This document shows positions 34,766-43,044 of a stretch of DNA of 64,000 nucleotides, in pieces (position 1 is the stretch's first letter; each line of letters starts with the position of its first letter). This DNA is from Bordetella petrii (GTDB taxonomy: Bacteria; Pseudomonadota; Gammaproteobacteria; Burkholderiales; Burkholderiaceae_B), in assembly GCF_017356245.1 (NCBI RefSeq), contig NZ_JAFMZZ010000001.1:93072-157071 (forward strand). Direction: 5' to 3'. The notes under the pieces are model-generated. The model was not told where the DNA came from. It saw only the letters and a program-made list of their open reading frames with translations, and did not search any database. The translations under genes and the position numbers were made by a program.

Positions 34766-35280
34766 CAATGCTCCTTCGCGGCCGGGGCGCGCCGCCCGGC
34801 GAAGGCGCGCAGCCCTTCGGCCGCGAGCTGCAGGGTCATCGCGATCAGCCCGATCGCGATCAGCAGATAGAAGGGCCACATCAACGGCGCCCAGGGGCTG
34901 ACGGTTTCGACTTCATGGCGCACCCACGCGCGCCAGGTATGCGACAGGGCAATCGAAGACAGCGCGCCGAAGAACGGCGCCAGAATCACCAGGTAGGCGA
35001 TACCCTCGACCACGTTGTTGAAGCGGGCCGGCAGGCGGTTGCGCAGCACGTCGATGCGGATGTGGCCGTCTTCGCGCAGCACGTAGGCCATGCCCAGCAG
35101 GAACACCGCGCCGTTGCTCATGTAGGCGATGTCGAACGCCCACACCGTGGGCGCATCGAACACATAGCGCGCAAAGACCTCGTACACCATCGCCAGGGTC
35201 AGCACCGCCGCCGACACACTGGCCAGCAGCGACGCGAACCGGGATACGCCGTTGGCGAACCGGGCCAGGACATCGAGCAT
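34765..35280 (-). CDS. dctQ: TRAP transporter small permease (DctQ type)
   Basis: 171 residues with four membrane helices, including VLTLAMVYEVFARYVFDAPTVW and the LREDGHIRIDVLRNRLP motif typical of DctQ. It partners DctM. It follows dctP after a 21-base gap. Confidence 0.93.
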   Translation of the reverse strand: MLDVLARFANGVSRFASLLASVSAAVLTLAMVYEVFARYVFDAPTVWAFDIAYMSNGAVFLLGMAYVLREDGHIRIDVLRNRLPARFNNVVEGIAYLVILAPFFGALSSIALSHTWRAWVRHEVETVSPWAPLMWPFYLLIAIGLIAMTLQLAAEGLRAFAGRRAPAAKEH

Positions 35281-35301
35281 GATCGCTTTCCTCGCCTGGC
35301 G

Positions 35302-36357
35302 TCAGTTGCGGACCAGGTAGCCGCTCTCGGCTTTCCAGCGCGCGTGATAGGCCTGGTAGTCGGCCAGCACCTCGGCCATTTCCGGCTTGCCGTCGGCCTT
35401 GCGGGCCTCGGCCGTCTTGCGCATCCAGTCGTTGCCCGCGTCGGAAAGCTGCTTCACGAACTCGGGGCTGAGCGTGATGATCTCGTTGCGCCCGCTGCGG
35501 TACTTCGCCATGGCCTTCATGTCGGCGTCGTAGAAGTAGTCCAGGCCCTGCTGCGTGGTGAGCTCGGCGGCCGCCTCGATCAGCGGCTTCAGGTCGGCCG
35601 GCACCTTGTCCCAGGTTTCCTGCTTGACCACCACTTCCCACATGAAGGTGGGCTGGTGCACGCCCGGCACCACGATGTACTTGGCCGCCTGGTGAAAGCC
35701 CTCGGGCATGTTGGCCGACGGCGGCGCCCATTCCACGGCGTCCACGCCCTTGCGCTGCAGCAGCGTGTAGGTCTCGCCCGGCGGCACCACGGTCGGCACC
35801 GCGCCGAAGTAATCGCGCATCACCTCGGCCCAGGGGCCCGAGGTGCGGTACTTCAGGTTCTTCAGGTCTTCGGCGTTGCGGATGGGCTTGTTGGCGTGCG
35901 CCATGATCTCGGAAGAGCCGATGCCCACGATCATGGTCTTCAGGCCCTGCTTGGCGCGCAGTTCTTCGAGCTTCTGCCTGCCGCCGCCTTCGTACAGCCA
36001 GGCCTTATAGGCGTCGGGCCCCATGCCGCCGGGGAAGCCCGAGAAAATGGCGTTTTCCGGGTTCTGGTTGACCAGGTAGCTGGACGTGGAATGGCCGGCT
36101 TCGACCACGCCGTCCTGCACGGCATCGAACACCTTCAGGGCCGGCACGATCACGCCCGCGCCGAACGGCTGGATCTCCACTCGCCCGGCGGTCAGCGTCT
36201 TGACGTTGGAGGCGAAGCGTTCCAGGAAATTCTTGTAGAAGGGCGATCCTTCCGGAACCGAGGTCGGAACACGCCAGGTGACATCCGCCGCGGCGGCGGA
36301 ACCGGCGGCGCACGCCGAGATGACGGCGGCAGCCAGTGCGCGGAACAGTATTTTCAT
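35302..36357 (-). CDS. dctP: TRAP transporter substrate-binding protein (DctP type)
   Basis: 351 residues with a Sec signal (residues 1-24, ending SAAAA-DVTW). DctP features: NLKYRTSGPWAEVMRDYFGA around the carboxylate-binding Arg region, VPPGETYTLLQRKGVDAVEW, and LKPLIEAAAE. It captures an organic acid in the periplasm. GAGGAG precedes ATG 36357. First gene of the operon, downstream of the doubled palindrome at 36411-36443. Confidence 0.95.
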   Translation of the reverse strand: MKILFRALAAAVISACAAGSAAAADVTWRVPTSVPEGSPFYKNFLERFASNVKTLTAGRVEIQPFGAGVIVPALKVFDAVQDGVVEAGHSTSSYLVNQNPENAIFSGFPGGMGPDAYKAWLYEGGGRQKLEELRAKQGLKTMIVGIGSSEIMAHANKPIRNAEDLKNLKYRTSGPWAEVMRDYFGAVPTVVPPGETYTLLQRKGVDAVEWAPPSANMPEGFHQAAKYIVVPGVHQPTFMWEVVVKQETWDKVPADLKPLIEAAAELTTQQGLDYFYDADMKAMAKYRSGRNEIITLSPEFVKQLSDAGNDWMRKTAEARKADGKPEMAEVLADYQAYHARWKAESGYLVRN

Positions 36358-36659
36358 AGTCTCCTCTCGTGGATAGGGAAAGCGGAAGCACTTTCTTTGC
36401 GGCCACAGTCTAATATCCATTAAATATATTAACAACATATTTAAGGGTTAATCCTAGGCGGGGCGGTCACGCGCGCTGGTGGATGGCGGCGCTGCCGGAG
36501 CTTCTTGAGATAAGGGAAAGGGCCTGAACGTGGAGCGATTCCATGCCCAGGGGAAGAGGGCGGCTCGGGTGCCGGCCGCGAAGCTGCGTGCAAGCTATGG
36601 AAGCGTTGTTATTGCTTGCTTGTGGGGGCGATCAAGACAGGTAGCATGATCGGCGCCTA
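36358..36659. other. Spacer between dctP and the BrnA gene
   Basis: About 300 bases. Besides the doubled palindrome near its left end it shows nothing recognisable: no gene, and no clear terminator for the BrnA gene. Confidence 0.5.
36411..36443. promoter_or_regulatory. Doubled GntR operator upstream of TRAP operon
   Basis: Two overlapping palindromes. The first is TAATAT-N9-ATATTA (36411-36431), identical in layout to the site before the GntR gene at 30050-30070. The second is TAAATAT-N9-ATATTTA (36421-36443). It lies 54 bases upstream of the dctP ATG. Confidence 0.65.
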
Positions 36660-36989
36660 TCAGATCTGTGCGGGCGAGTGATCTTTCAACCAATCTTTCA
36701 ACGCGGCATTGATGCGCGTTTGCCAACCCTTTCCGGTGGCGCGGAAGGTTTCCAGCACATCGTCGTCGATGCGGATGGCGACTTGAGTCTTGACCCCGCT
36801 ACCCGCGGGACGGCCGCGGGAGCGCCGCGCGGCCGCAAGAGCTGTTTCCAGTTCTTCCTTGGTCGCGGGACGGTCGTCCTGATCTTTGCCATCCCACGCA
36901 AAATCTTGCGCGGAATCCGTAGCGCGTGCTGCTGCCAGCACTTCGGCGCGGGTCATGTCATTGGGCATTCTCTTCTTCGAGCCAGGCAT
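36660..36989 (-). CDS. brnA: BrnA-family antitoxin
   Basis: 109 residues from ATG 36989, with GGGAGG 6 bases upstream. The C-terminal half carries the BrnA ribbon-helix-helix signature: GRPAGSG, QVAIRIDDDVLETFRATG and GWQTRINAALKDWLK. BrnA neutralises the RNase toxin BrnT and represses the operon. Normally brnT lies immediately upstream and overlaps; here only a 3' remnant of brnT survives (36958-37050), so this antitoxin is an orphan. It may now act in trans on another toxin or have a regulatory role. Confidence 0.85.
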   Translation of the reverse strand: MPGSKKRMPNDMTRAEVLAAARATDSAQDFAWDGKDQDDRPATKEELETALAAARRSRGRPAGSGVKTQVAIRIDDDVLETFRATGKGWQTRINAALKDWLKDHSPAQI

Positions 36990-37050
36990 AGTAAGCCTCC
37001 CGTTCCTCAACACTTGCGTGGCGAAAACTGATGACCCTCGTTATGCCTTC
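36958..37050 (-). pseudogene. brnT: Truncated BrnT toxin remnant
   Basis: Thirty sense codons followed by a stop (36958-36960), reading EGITRVISFRHASVEEREAY and then YAWLEEENAQ. This resembles the C-terminal strand-helix of BrnT (R-I-I-S-A-R-x-A ... ER-x-x-Y). An in-frame stop lies just upstream at 37051-37053 and no other frame continues the toxin, so the RNase core is missing. It overlaps the BrnA start by 32 bases, the normal BrnT/BrnA junction. Confidence 0.7.
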
Positions 37051-37447
37051 TCAATGCTACGTAATTTATTGTAGATACGTTTATTTGGAAACACCAGCGA
37101 GCTTGTGCCGGGCTTCGGAGGGCGTTCTTGTACAGCCGTGTGAATGCTCCTAAAAAAATCGCATTCTGGAAATGGTCGGAATGACAAAAGGGTCTGTGGG
37201 CCAGGGCTGGGCCACAGGTGCCTGGTCGGCTGCCAATGCCTGTGCCGGGAAATCTGTGCTGAAATCCCCCCTTTGGTTCAGCGGCCTGAACGCCTGCCTA
37301 GGTATTTGCCCTAGCTGCCGTCCTTTATCGGTTGTCAGTCTGGGGGTGATGCCGTATTGTTCGATCCTGTATAGGCAACCTCGGGCTTCAGTTGGGTTTA
37401 ATCACGTATTTCATTCATTTGAATATTTGGGTTGTTCTGGAGATTCC
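37051..37447. other. Spacer with lower GC between brnT remnant and dioxygenase gene
   Basis: Nearly 400 bases. Base composition is visibly less GC-rich than the neighbours. An open frame runs in from 37172 ahead of the dioxygenase, but it lacks a ribosome site and has atypical composition. No RNA gene or repeat was recognised; it may be the scar of the event that removed brnT. Confidence 0.45.
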
Positions 37448-38515
37448 ATGTCCGAATCGAAACTCTTGGAAGGCGCCTGTGTATGGACCGGCGCCGAGAT
37501 GGTTGAAAATCAACGCTGGGTGAAGCGGTTTCCCGCGGCGGTGCTCGAGAGCATCGATAGCGCGGTCCACCAGGTCCGGGACATCGACTGGAAAGCGGTC
37601 ACCCGGCGCAACTTCCCGCTGCCGGGCGCCGAGGCCTTTTTCGACGACGTGCGCGAAGAGCTGGAAAACGGCTCGGGCATGGTGAAAATGCAGGGCCTGG
37701 ACGTCAGCCGCTACAACCCCGACCAGCTGCGCCGCATCTGGTACGGCCTGGGGGCGCACCTGGGCACGCCGCTCTTCCAGAACCGCCGCGGCGAGGTCAT
37801 GCGCGAGATCAAAGACGAAGGCGCCGGCGTGGCCGTGAAGCTGTACGGCGCCACCGTGGATGCCGATGGCAAAGAGTTCCTCTCTTCGGGGGCGCGCACC
37901 CTGTCGCCGGGCCAGCTGCGCTTTCACACCGACCGTTGCGATGTGGTGGGGCTGCTTTGCGTGCGCCAGGCTTCCGAAGGCGGGGTCAGCAAGCTGGCCA
38001 GCAGCGCCACGGTGTACAACGAAATGCTCAAGCGCCGGCCGGACCTGCACGCGCTGCTGTGCAAGCCGATTCCCCGGGCCCGTTTCGGCGAAGAGGCCGG
38101 CGGCGAGCATATCGCGTACGACCTGCCGGTGTTCGGCGTGCGCGATGGTAAGCTCACCAGTCATTTTTCACTGACCTACATCGAGAACGCGCAGCTGATG
38201 CCGGGCGTGCGCAAACTGTCGGACGCCGAGCACGAAGCCTTGCGTCTGCTGCTCGACCTGGCGCAAGAGCATTGCTTCGAGATGCGCTTTGCCCCCGGCG
38301 ACATCCAGCTGCTGAACAACCACGTGATTTATCATGGCCGCACCGCATTCAAGGACGATGCCTCCACCAACCAGGACCGGATGCTGATGCGTCTCTGGCT
38401 GGGCGTGCCCAACTCGCGCGCCCTGCCGAACGATCACGCCGTGCTGTGGGGCGATATCAGCGCGGGCAAGCCGCACGGCGGCATCGCGCAGCCCGCCGTG
38501 GCGATTGCCGATTGA
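37448..38515 (+). CDS. TauD/TfdA-family Fe(II)/2-oxoglutarate dioxygenase
   Basis: 355 residues. Iron ligands His160 and Asp162 (RFHTDRCDVVGLL) and distal His296 (NNHVIYHGRTAF) are present, with an Arg at 311 or 315 to hold 2-oxoglutarate. The family hydroxylates small acids, betaines or sulfonates, releasing succinate. GGAG lies 7 bases before the ATG. It lies 41 bases before an amino-acid ABC transporter operon, so it probably acts on the transported compound; the compound is not known. The 92-codon open extension upstream is dismissed. Confidence 0.88.
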   Translation: MSESKLLEGACVWTGAEMVENQRWVKRFPAAVLESIDSAVHQVRDIDWKAVTRRNFPLPGAEAFFDDVREELENGSGMVKMQGLDVSRYNPDQLRRIWYGLGAHLGTPLFQNRRGEVMREIKDEGAGVAVKLYGATVDADGKEFLSSGARTLSPGQLRFHTDRCDVVGLLCVRQASEGGVSKLASSATVYNEMLKRRPDLHALLCKPIPRARFGEEAGGEHIAYDLPVFGVRDGKLTSHFSLTYIENAQLMPGVRKLSDAEHEALRLLLDLAQEHCFEMRFAPGDIQLLNNHVIYHGRTAFKDDASTNQDRMLMRLWLGVPNSRALPNDHAVLWGDISAGKPHGGIAQPAVAIAD

Positions 38516-38556
38516 TCCATCCGAAAACAATATCTCTTCCATTACCAAGGAATGTC

Positions 38557-39432
38557 ATGACGCGAAATATCTTCTCCGGCGCTTTTGCCGGACGCTCCGC
38601 ATTGCGTTCGGCCGTACTGTCGGCGCTCTTGATCGCCGCGCCCGCCGTGGCCCTGGCCGCCCCCGACTACGGCAACTGTGAAGTTACCGGAGAACGCGGT
38701 TCGGTCAAGCTGCAGACGGTCGAGCCGGGCGTGCTGTCGGTGCGCCCGGTGCTGCCGGCCCCGGGCTGGTGGAATGGCGACTCGCTCGAAACCGTCAAGG
38801 ACGGCTTCGAGTACTGCCTGGCGGCCAATATGGCTTACCGCGCGGGGCTCGACCGGGTGGTGCTGGTGAACCGCTCGTTCGCGCAGATCCTGACGGGCCG
38901 GTCGCAGGGCTTCGACATTGCGCTCAGCGAGGTCACGATTACCGACGCGCGCAAGAAGGTGGTCGACTTCACCGAGCCTTACTTCCATTCGGGGCAGGGC
39001 GTGCTGGTGAAGGCGGGCACCAAGCTCGACAAAGACAGCATCAAGAACGCCCGCATCGGCGTGCGCCAGGGCAGCACCACGCTGCAGTACGTCAACGAGC
39101 ATGTCAAGCCCACCGAAGACCTGAAGGTCTATATGGACAACTCGTCCATGTATGCCGCGCTGGCCGCCAACCAGATCGACGCCGCCATCTACGACACCGT
39201 CAACGTGCTGGCGCGCGCGCACCAGTCCAAGGGGGCCTTCGAGGTGGTGGGCAACTACGACACCAAAGAATTCTGGGGCGGGCTGGTCAATAAAGACTCT
39301 CCCAACCTGGAAGCCTTCAACAAGATGATCAAGGACTTCAAGCAGGACGGCACGATTGCGCGCCTGACCGAGAAGTACCTGGTCCCCAGCCTGGGAACGG
39401 ATCCCGACAAAGTGCCTGACTTCACGCGCTGA
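38557..39432 (+). CDS. Amino-acid ABC transporter substrate-binding protein
   Basis: 291 residues. Sec signal peptide (residues ~1-35, LLIAAPAVALA before APDY). SBP family 3 features: ILTGRSQGFDIALSEVTITD, KVVDFTEPYFHSGQGVLVKAG, ARIGVRQGSTTLQYV and LAANQIDAAIYD. The two Cys (41 and 87) in the mature part may form a disulfide. AAGGA precedes the ATG. The ligand is probably an amino acid or a derivative; no residue pattern allows a firmer call. Confidence 0.9.
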   Translation: MTRNIFSGAFAGRSALRSAVLSALLIAAPAVALAAPDYGNCEVTGERGSVKLQTVEPGVLSVRPVLPAPGWWNGDSLETVKDGFEYCLAANMAYRAGLDRVVLVNRSFAQILTGRSQGFDIALSEVTITDARKKVVDFTEPYFHSGQGVLVKAGTKLDKDSIKNARIGVRQGSTTLQYVNEHVKPTEDLKVYMDNSSMYAALAANQIDAAIYDTVNVLARAHQSKGAFEVVGNYDTKEFWGGLVNKDSPNLEAFNKMIKDFKQDGTIARLTEKYLVPSLGTDPDKVPDFTR

Positions 39433-39444
39433 GATCGCGGACCA

Positions 39445-40584
39445 ATGAGCAACGACGCAACGGATCGGGTACCGGACACTATTTCGGGCGGGTTTGCCAT
39501 GGGGCGCAGGTTCAACATCGGCGGCATGCCCGCCGCCCCGACCGCATTATGGTTGCTGGCCCTGCTGCTGGTGCTGGCCGCCGTGGCGAGCAGCTGGCAG
39601 ACAATCCATGCGGGCCGCGCCGCCCTGCGGGCGGCCGGCGTGCCGGGCGGGCCGGTGGACGCGGCGGCGGTGCTGCTGGGCCTGCTGTCGGTCATCGTGG
39701 TGTTGCCGCTGTGGCGCGGATACCGCCGCTGCGGCGAGGTGCGCCGGGCGGCAGCCGCCCAGGACATCGTGGCCGCCCGGACGGCCCGCGCGGCGGCCCG
39801 GGACGCCACCTGGATCGCCATCGGGTCGGCGTTCGCGCAGCTGATCATGGTGCTGGGCGGGCAGTTCCTGCTGGCCAACGACCAGACGGTCAGCAAGACG
39901 TTCTTCCTGGTCCCGCTGATGTTCAAGACCTTTCCGCTGGTGCTGAAAGCGTTCTGGGTCAACATCAAGATCTTTCTGATGGCCGAAGTCTTCGTGCTGA
40001 TCTGGGGGCTGATCGTTGCCCTGGCGACCTTCGCGCCCGGCATCGCCGGCAAGCCGCTGCGCATCATGGCCACCATCTACATCGACGTATTCCGGGCGAT
40101 ACCGGCCGTGCTGGTGATCTACCTGGTGGGCTTCGGCATTCCGCTCACGGGCGTGCCGATTTTGAAAGACCTGTCGCTGACGGCTTTCGTGGTGATCGCG
40201 CTGACGCTGACGGTGGGCGCCTACGTGGCGGAAATCTACCGCGCCGGCATCCTCAGCATCCACTGGAGCCAGACCGCCGCGGCGCGCTCGCTGGGCCTGT
40301 CCCACATGCAGACCTTGCGCTACGTGGTGGTGCCCCAGGGCATACGGCAGATCATTCCGCCGCTGCTCAATGCCTTCATCGCCCTGCAAAAAGACACTGC
40401 ACTGGTAAGCGTGGTGGGCGTGATCGATTCTTTCAACCAGTCGATGCTGATCGCCTCCAACTACTACAACCTGTCCGCCGTGACCACGGTGGCCATCCTG
40501 TTCATCATTATTTCGATTCCGCAGACCCGCTTTGTGGAGCGCATGATGAGGCGCGACCGCGAGCGCATACGCGCCCAGGGCTGA
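39445..40584 (+). CDS. Amino-acid ABC transporter permease with N-terminal membrane extension
   Basis: 379 residues, about 150 longer than ordinary HisM/HisQ permeases. The MetI-type core starts near residue 168 (VNIKIFLMAEVFVLIWGLIV) and contains the EAA loop AAARSLGLSHMQTLRYVVVP. Residues 1-165 add about three more membrane helices (32-50, 72-90, 123-144) with an Arg/Ala-rich linker (RRAAAAQDIVAARTARAAAR). It begins 12 bases after the binding-protein gene. Confidence 0.9.
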   Translation: MSNDATDRVPDTISGGFAMGRRFNIGGMPAAPTALWLLALLLVLAAVASSWQTIHAGRAALRAAGVPGGPVDAAAVLLGLLSVIVVLPLWRGYRRCGEVRRAAAAQDIVAARTARAAARDATWIAIGSAFAQLIMVLGGQFLLANDQTVSKTFFLVPLMFKTFPLVLKAFWVNIKIFLMAEVFVLIWGLIVALATFAPGIAGKPLRIMATIYIDVFRAIPAVLVIYLVGFGIPLTGVPILKDLSLTAFVVIALTLTVGAYVAEIYRAGILSIHWSQTAAARSLGLSHMQTLRYVVVPQGIRQIIPPLLNAFIALQKDTALVSVVGVIDSFNQSMLIASNYYNLSAVTTVAILFIIISIPQTRFVERMMRRDRERIRAQG

Positions 40585-40599
40585 GGAGACACACCAGGC

Positions 40600-41349
40600 A
40601 TGTCGTCTTTGTTCATCGAGATCAACGATATCTCCAAGTCGTACGGCGAACAGCCGGTCATCAAGCACCTGACGATGTCGGTGGACCAGCACCAGGTCGT
40701 CTCCCTGATCGGGCCTTCCGGCTCGGGCAAGTCCACGCTGCTTCGCTGCATCAACGGCCTGGAGTCCATCGACCAGGGCGAGATCCGCGTGCACGGCGAC
40801 CGCATCACCGGCCCGGGAGTGGACGTGAATGCGCTGCGGCGCGACATCGGCATCGTGTTCCAGGGCTACAACCTTTTCCCGCACATGTCGGTGCTGGAAA
40901 ACGTGACCCTGGCGCCCATCCGGGTGCTCAAGCAGCCCAGAGAAGAGGCCGAGGAAAAGGCCATGGCGCTGCTCAAGCGCATCGGCCTGGCCCACAAGGC
41001 CCGGGAATATCCCGACCGCATGTCGGGCGGGCAGCAGCAGCGCGTGGCCATCGTGCGGGCGCTGGCGATGGACCCGCTGGTCCTGCTGCTTGACGAAATC
41101 ACCTCCGCGCTGGACCCGGAACTGGTGTCCGAAGTGCTGAACATCGTGCGCCAGCTGGCCGACGAGGGCATGACCATGCTGCTGGCCACGCATGAAATGG
41201 GCTTTGCGCGCGAGGTCTCGTCCAAGGTGTGCTTCCTGTACGATGGCGCCGTGTACGAAGAAGGCCTGCCGGAACAGATTTTCGGCGACCCGCAGCGCGA
41301 TCGCACCCGCGCGTTCTTGCGCAGCATCCACGAGGCCAAGCGGATCTGA
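40600..41349 (+). CDS. Amino-acid ABC transporter ATP-binding protein
   Basis: 249 residues. Walker A GPSGSGKST (about 38-46), Q-loop VFQGYNLFPHM, signature MSGGQQQR, Walker B LLLLDEITSALD and the switch His in ATHEMGFARE. It belongs to the GlnQ/HisP group. It is the last gene before the hut control region. Confidence 0.96.
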   Translation: MSSLFIEINDISKSYGEQPVIKHLTMSVDQHQVVSLIGPSGSGKSTLLRCINGLESIDQGEIRVHGDRITGPGVDVNALRRDIGIVFQGYNLFPHMSVLENVTLAPIRVLKQPREEAEEKAMALLKRIGLAHKAREYPDRMSGGQQQRVAIVRALAMDPLVLLLDEITSALDPELVSEVLNIVRQLADEGMTMLLATHEMGFAREVSSKVCFLYDGAVYEEGLPEQIFGDPQRDRTRAFLRSIHEAKRI

Positions 41350-41427
41350 TTGCGCGGGCGGGCGGGCGGACTTGCTCCGTCCCGCTTTGCGGCCTGCCGC
41401 GTTTATTGCGGTTTTTATTTCTGCTAT

Positions 41428-41441
41428 CCTGTATATACATG
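41428..41441. promoter_or_regulatory. HutC operator in front of hutH
   Basis: CCTGTATATACATG contains the perfect palindrome TGTATATACA (41430-41439), very close to HutC operator motifs known in Pseudomonas and related bacteria. It is 32 bases before the hutH ATG and may overlap the -10 region (TTGCGG at 41406 could be the -35). HutC is encoded at 46705. Confidence 0.75.
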
Positions 41442-41470
41442 TTTGTTCAGAACGTGACAGGCTAAACCAA

Positions 41471-43021
41471 ATGACTATTCGACTGACCGCCCAGCCTCTG
41501 ACGCTGGCCGACCTGCGCCGGATCTACCAGGGCGGGGTGACGCTGGAACTCGACCCGGCCCTGGAAGCGCCCCTGTGCCGGGCCCAGCAGGCCATCGACG
41601 CCATCGTGGCGGGCGGTCAGGTGGTGTACGGAATCAATACCGGCTTCGGCAAGCTGGCCAGCACGCGCATCGACAACGACCACCTGGCGGCGCTGCAGCG
41701 CAACCTGGTCCTGTCGCACAGCGTCGGCACCGGCCAGCCGCTCAGCCCGGCGGTGGTGCGGCTGGTCATGGCCACCAAGGCCGTCAGCCTGTCTCGCGGC
41801 TATTCCGGCGTGCGGCCGGAACTCGTGCAGGCCCTGCTGGGGCTTTTCAATGCGGGAATCGTGCCGGTGATCCCGTGCAAGGGCTCGGTCGGGGCGTCCG
41901 GCGACCTGGCGCCGCTGGCGCACCTGGCGTGCGTCCTGATCGGCCACGGGCAGGCCATGCTGGCCGACGGGCGCGTCGTGCCGGGGGCCGAGGCCATGGG
42001 CGAGATCGGGTTCAGCCCCTTCGCGCTGGGCCCCAAAGAAGGGCTGGCCCTGCTCAACGGCACCCAGGTGTCTTCGGCGCTGGGCCTGGCCGGGCTGTTC
42101 GGCGCGGAAAGCGTGCTGGCCGCCGCCTTGATGTCCGGCGGGCTCACGCTCGAAGCGATCCAGGGCTCGATCAAGCCGTTCGACGCGCGCATCCACGCCG
42201 CCCGCGGCCAGGCGGGGCAGATCGCCGTGGCGGGCGCCGTGCGCGCGCTGCTCGACGGCAGCGCCATCATTCCCAGCCATGCCGATTGCGGCCGCGTGCA
42301 GGATCCCTATTCCATACGCTGCATTCCGCAGGTCATGGGGGCCTGCCTCGACAACCTGGCCCATGCCGCGCGCGTGCTGGCCATCGAGGCCAATGCGGCG
42401 TCGGACAACCCGCTGGTGTTCGCCGACACGGGCGAGGTCATCTCGGGCGGCAATTTCCACGCCGAGCCGGTTGCCTTCGCCTCCGACATCATCGCCCTGG
42501 CCGTCAGCGAAATCGGCGCTATCGCCGAGCGGCGCCTGGCCCTGCTGCTGGATGCCGGCCTGTCGGGCCTGCCGCCTTTCCTGGTGCGCGACGGGGGGCT
42601 CAATTCGGGGTTCATGATCGCCCAGGTCACCGCCGCCGCGCTGGCGGCCGAAAACCAGTGCCTGGCCAACCCCAGCAGCGTCACCAGCCTGCCCACCTCG
42701 GCCAACCAGGAAGACCACGTGTCCATGGCGACCTACGCCGGGCGCCGCCTGGCGGACATGGTCGACAACACGGCCGTGATCGTCGGGGTCGAGGCCATGG
42801 CGGCCATCCAGGGCATCGAACTGCGGCGCACGGCGGGCACGCCGCGCAGTTCGGCATTGGTCGAGGCGGAAATCGCCCGCGTGCGCCAGCGCGTGGACTT
42901 CGTCGACAGCGACCGCTACCTGGCCTCCGATATCGAGACGATGCGGCAGTGGGCCCTGGCGGCCGCCTTGCCGCAAGCCCTGCTGTCGATTCTTCCCAGC
43001 CACGCCGAAGCCACGCTTTGA
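41471..43021 (+). CDS. hutH: Histidine ammonia-lyase
   Basis: 516 residues. The MIO prosthetic group forms from Ala142-Ser143-Gly144 ([14 protein letters not shown]), the same numbering as in Pseudomonas putida. Further hallmarks are [10 protein letters not shown] (51-60), the QDPYSIRC segment, NPLVF and [15 protein letters not shown]. It converts histidine to urocanate and ammonia. First gene of hutH-hutU-hutD-hutI-hutC, directly behind a HutC operator. Confidence 0.97.
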   Translation: MTIRLTAQPLTLADLRRIYQGGVTLELDPALEAPLCRAQQAIDAIVAGGQVVYGINTGFGKLASTRIDNDHLAALQRNLVLSHSVGTGQPLSPAVVRLVMATKAVSLSRGYSGVRPELVQALLGLFNAGIVPVIPCKGSVGASGDLAPLAHLACVLIGHGQAMLADGRVVPGAEAMGEIGFSPFALGPKEGLALLNGTQVSSALGLAGLFGAESVLAAALMSGGLTLEAIQGSIKPFDARIHAARGQAGQIAVAGAVRALLDGSAIIPSHADCGRVQDPYSIRCIPQVMGACLDNLAHAARVLAIEANAASDNPLVFADTGEVISGGNFHAEPVAFASDIIALAVSEIGAIAERRLALLLDAGLSGLPPFLVRDGGLNSGFMIAQVTAAALAAENQCLANPSSVTSLPTSANQEDHVSMATYAGRRLADMVDNTAVIVGVEAMAAIQGIELRRTAGTPRSSALVEAEIARVRQRVDFVDSDRYLASDIETMRQWALAAALPQALLSILPSHAEATL

Positions 43022-43044
43022 TTTCGCCTTCCAGGACGACGCTC

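Noticed and set aside
37172..37447. 92-codon N-terminal extension of the TauD-type gene
   Set aside because: No ribosome site, Cys/Ser-rich atypical composition; GGAG-supported ATG at 37448 gives the normal family length.
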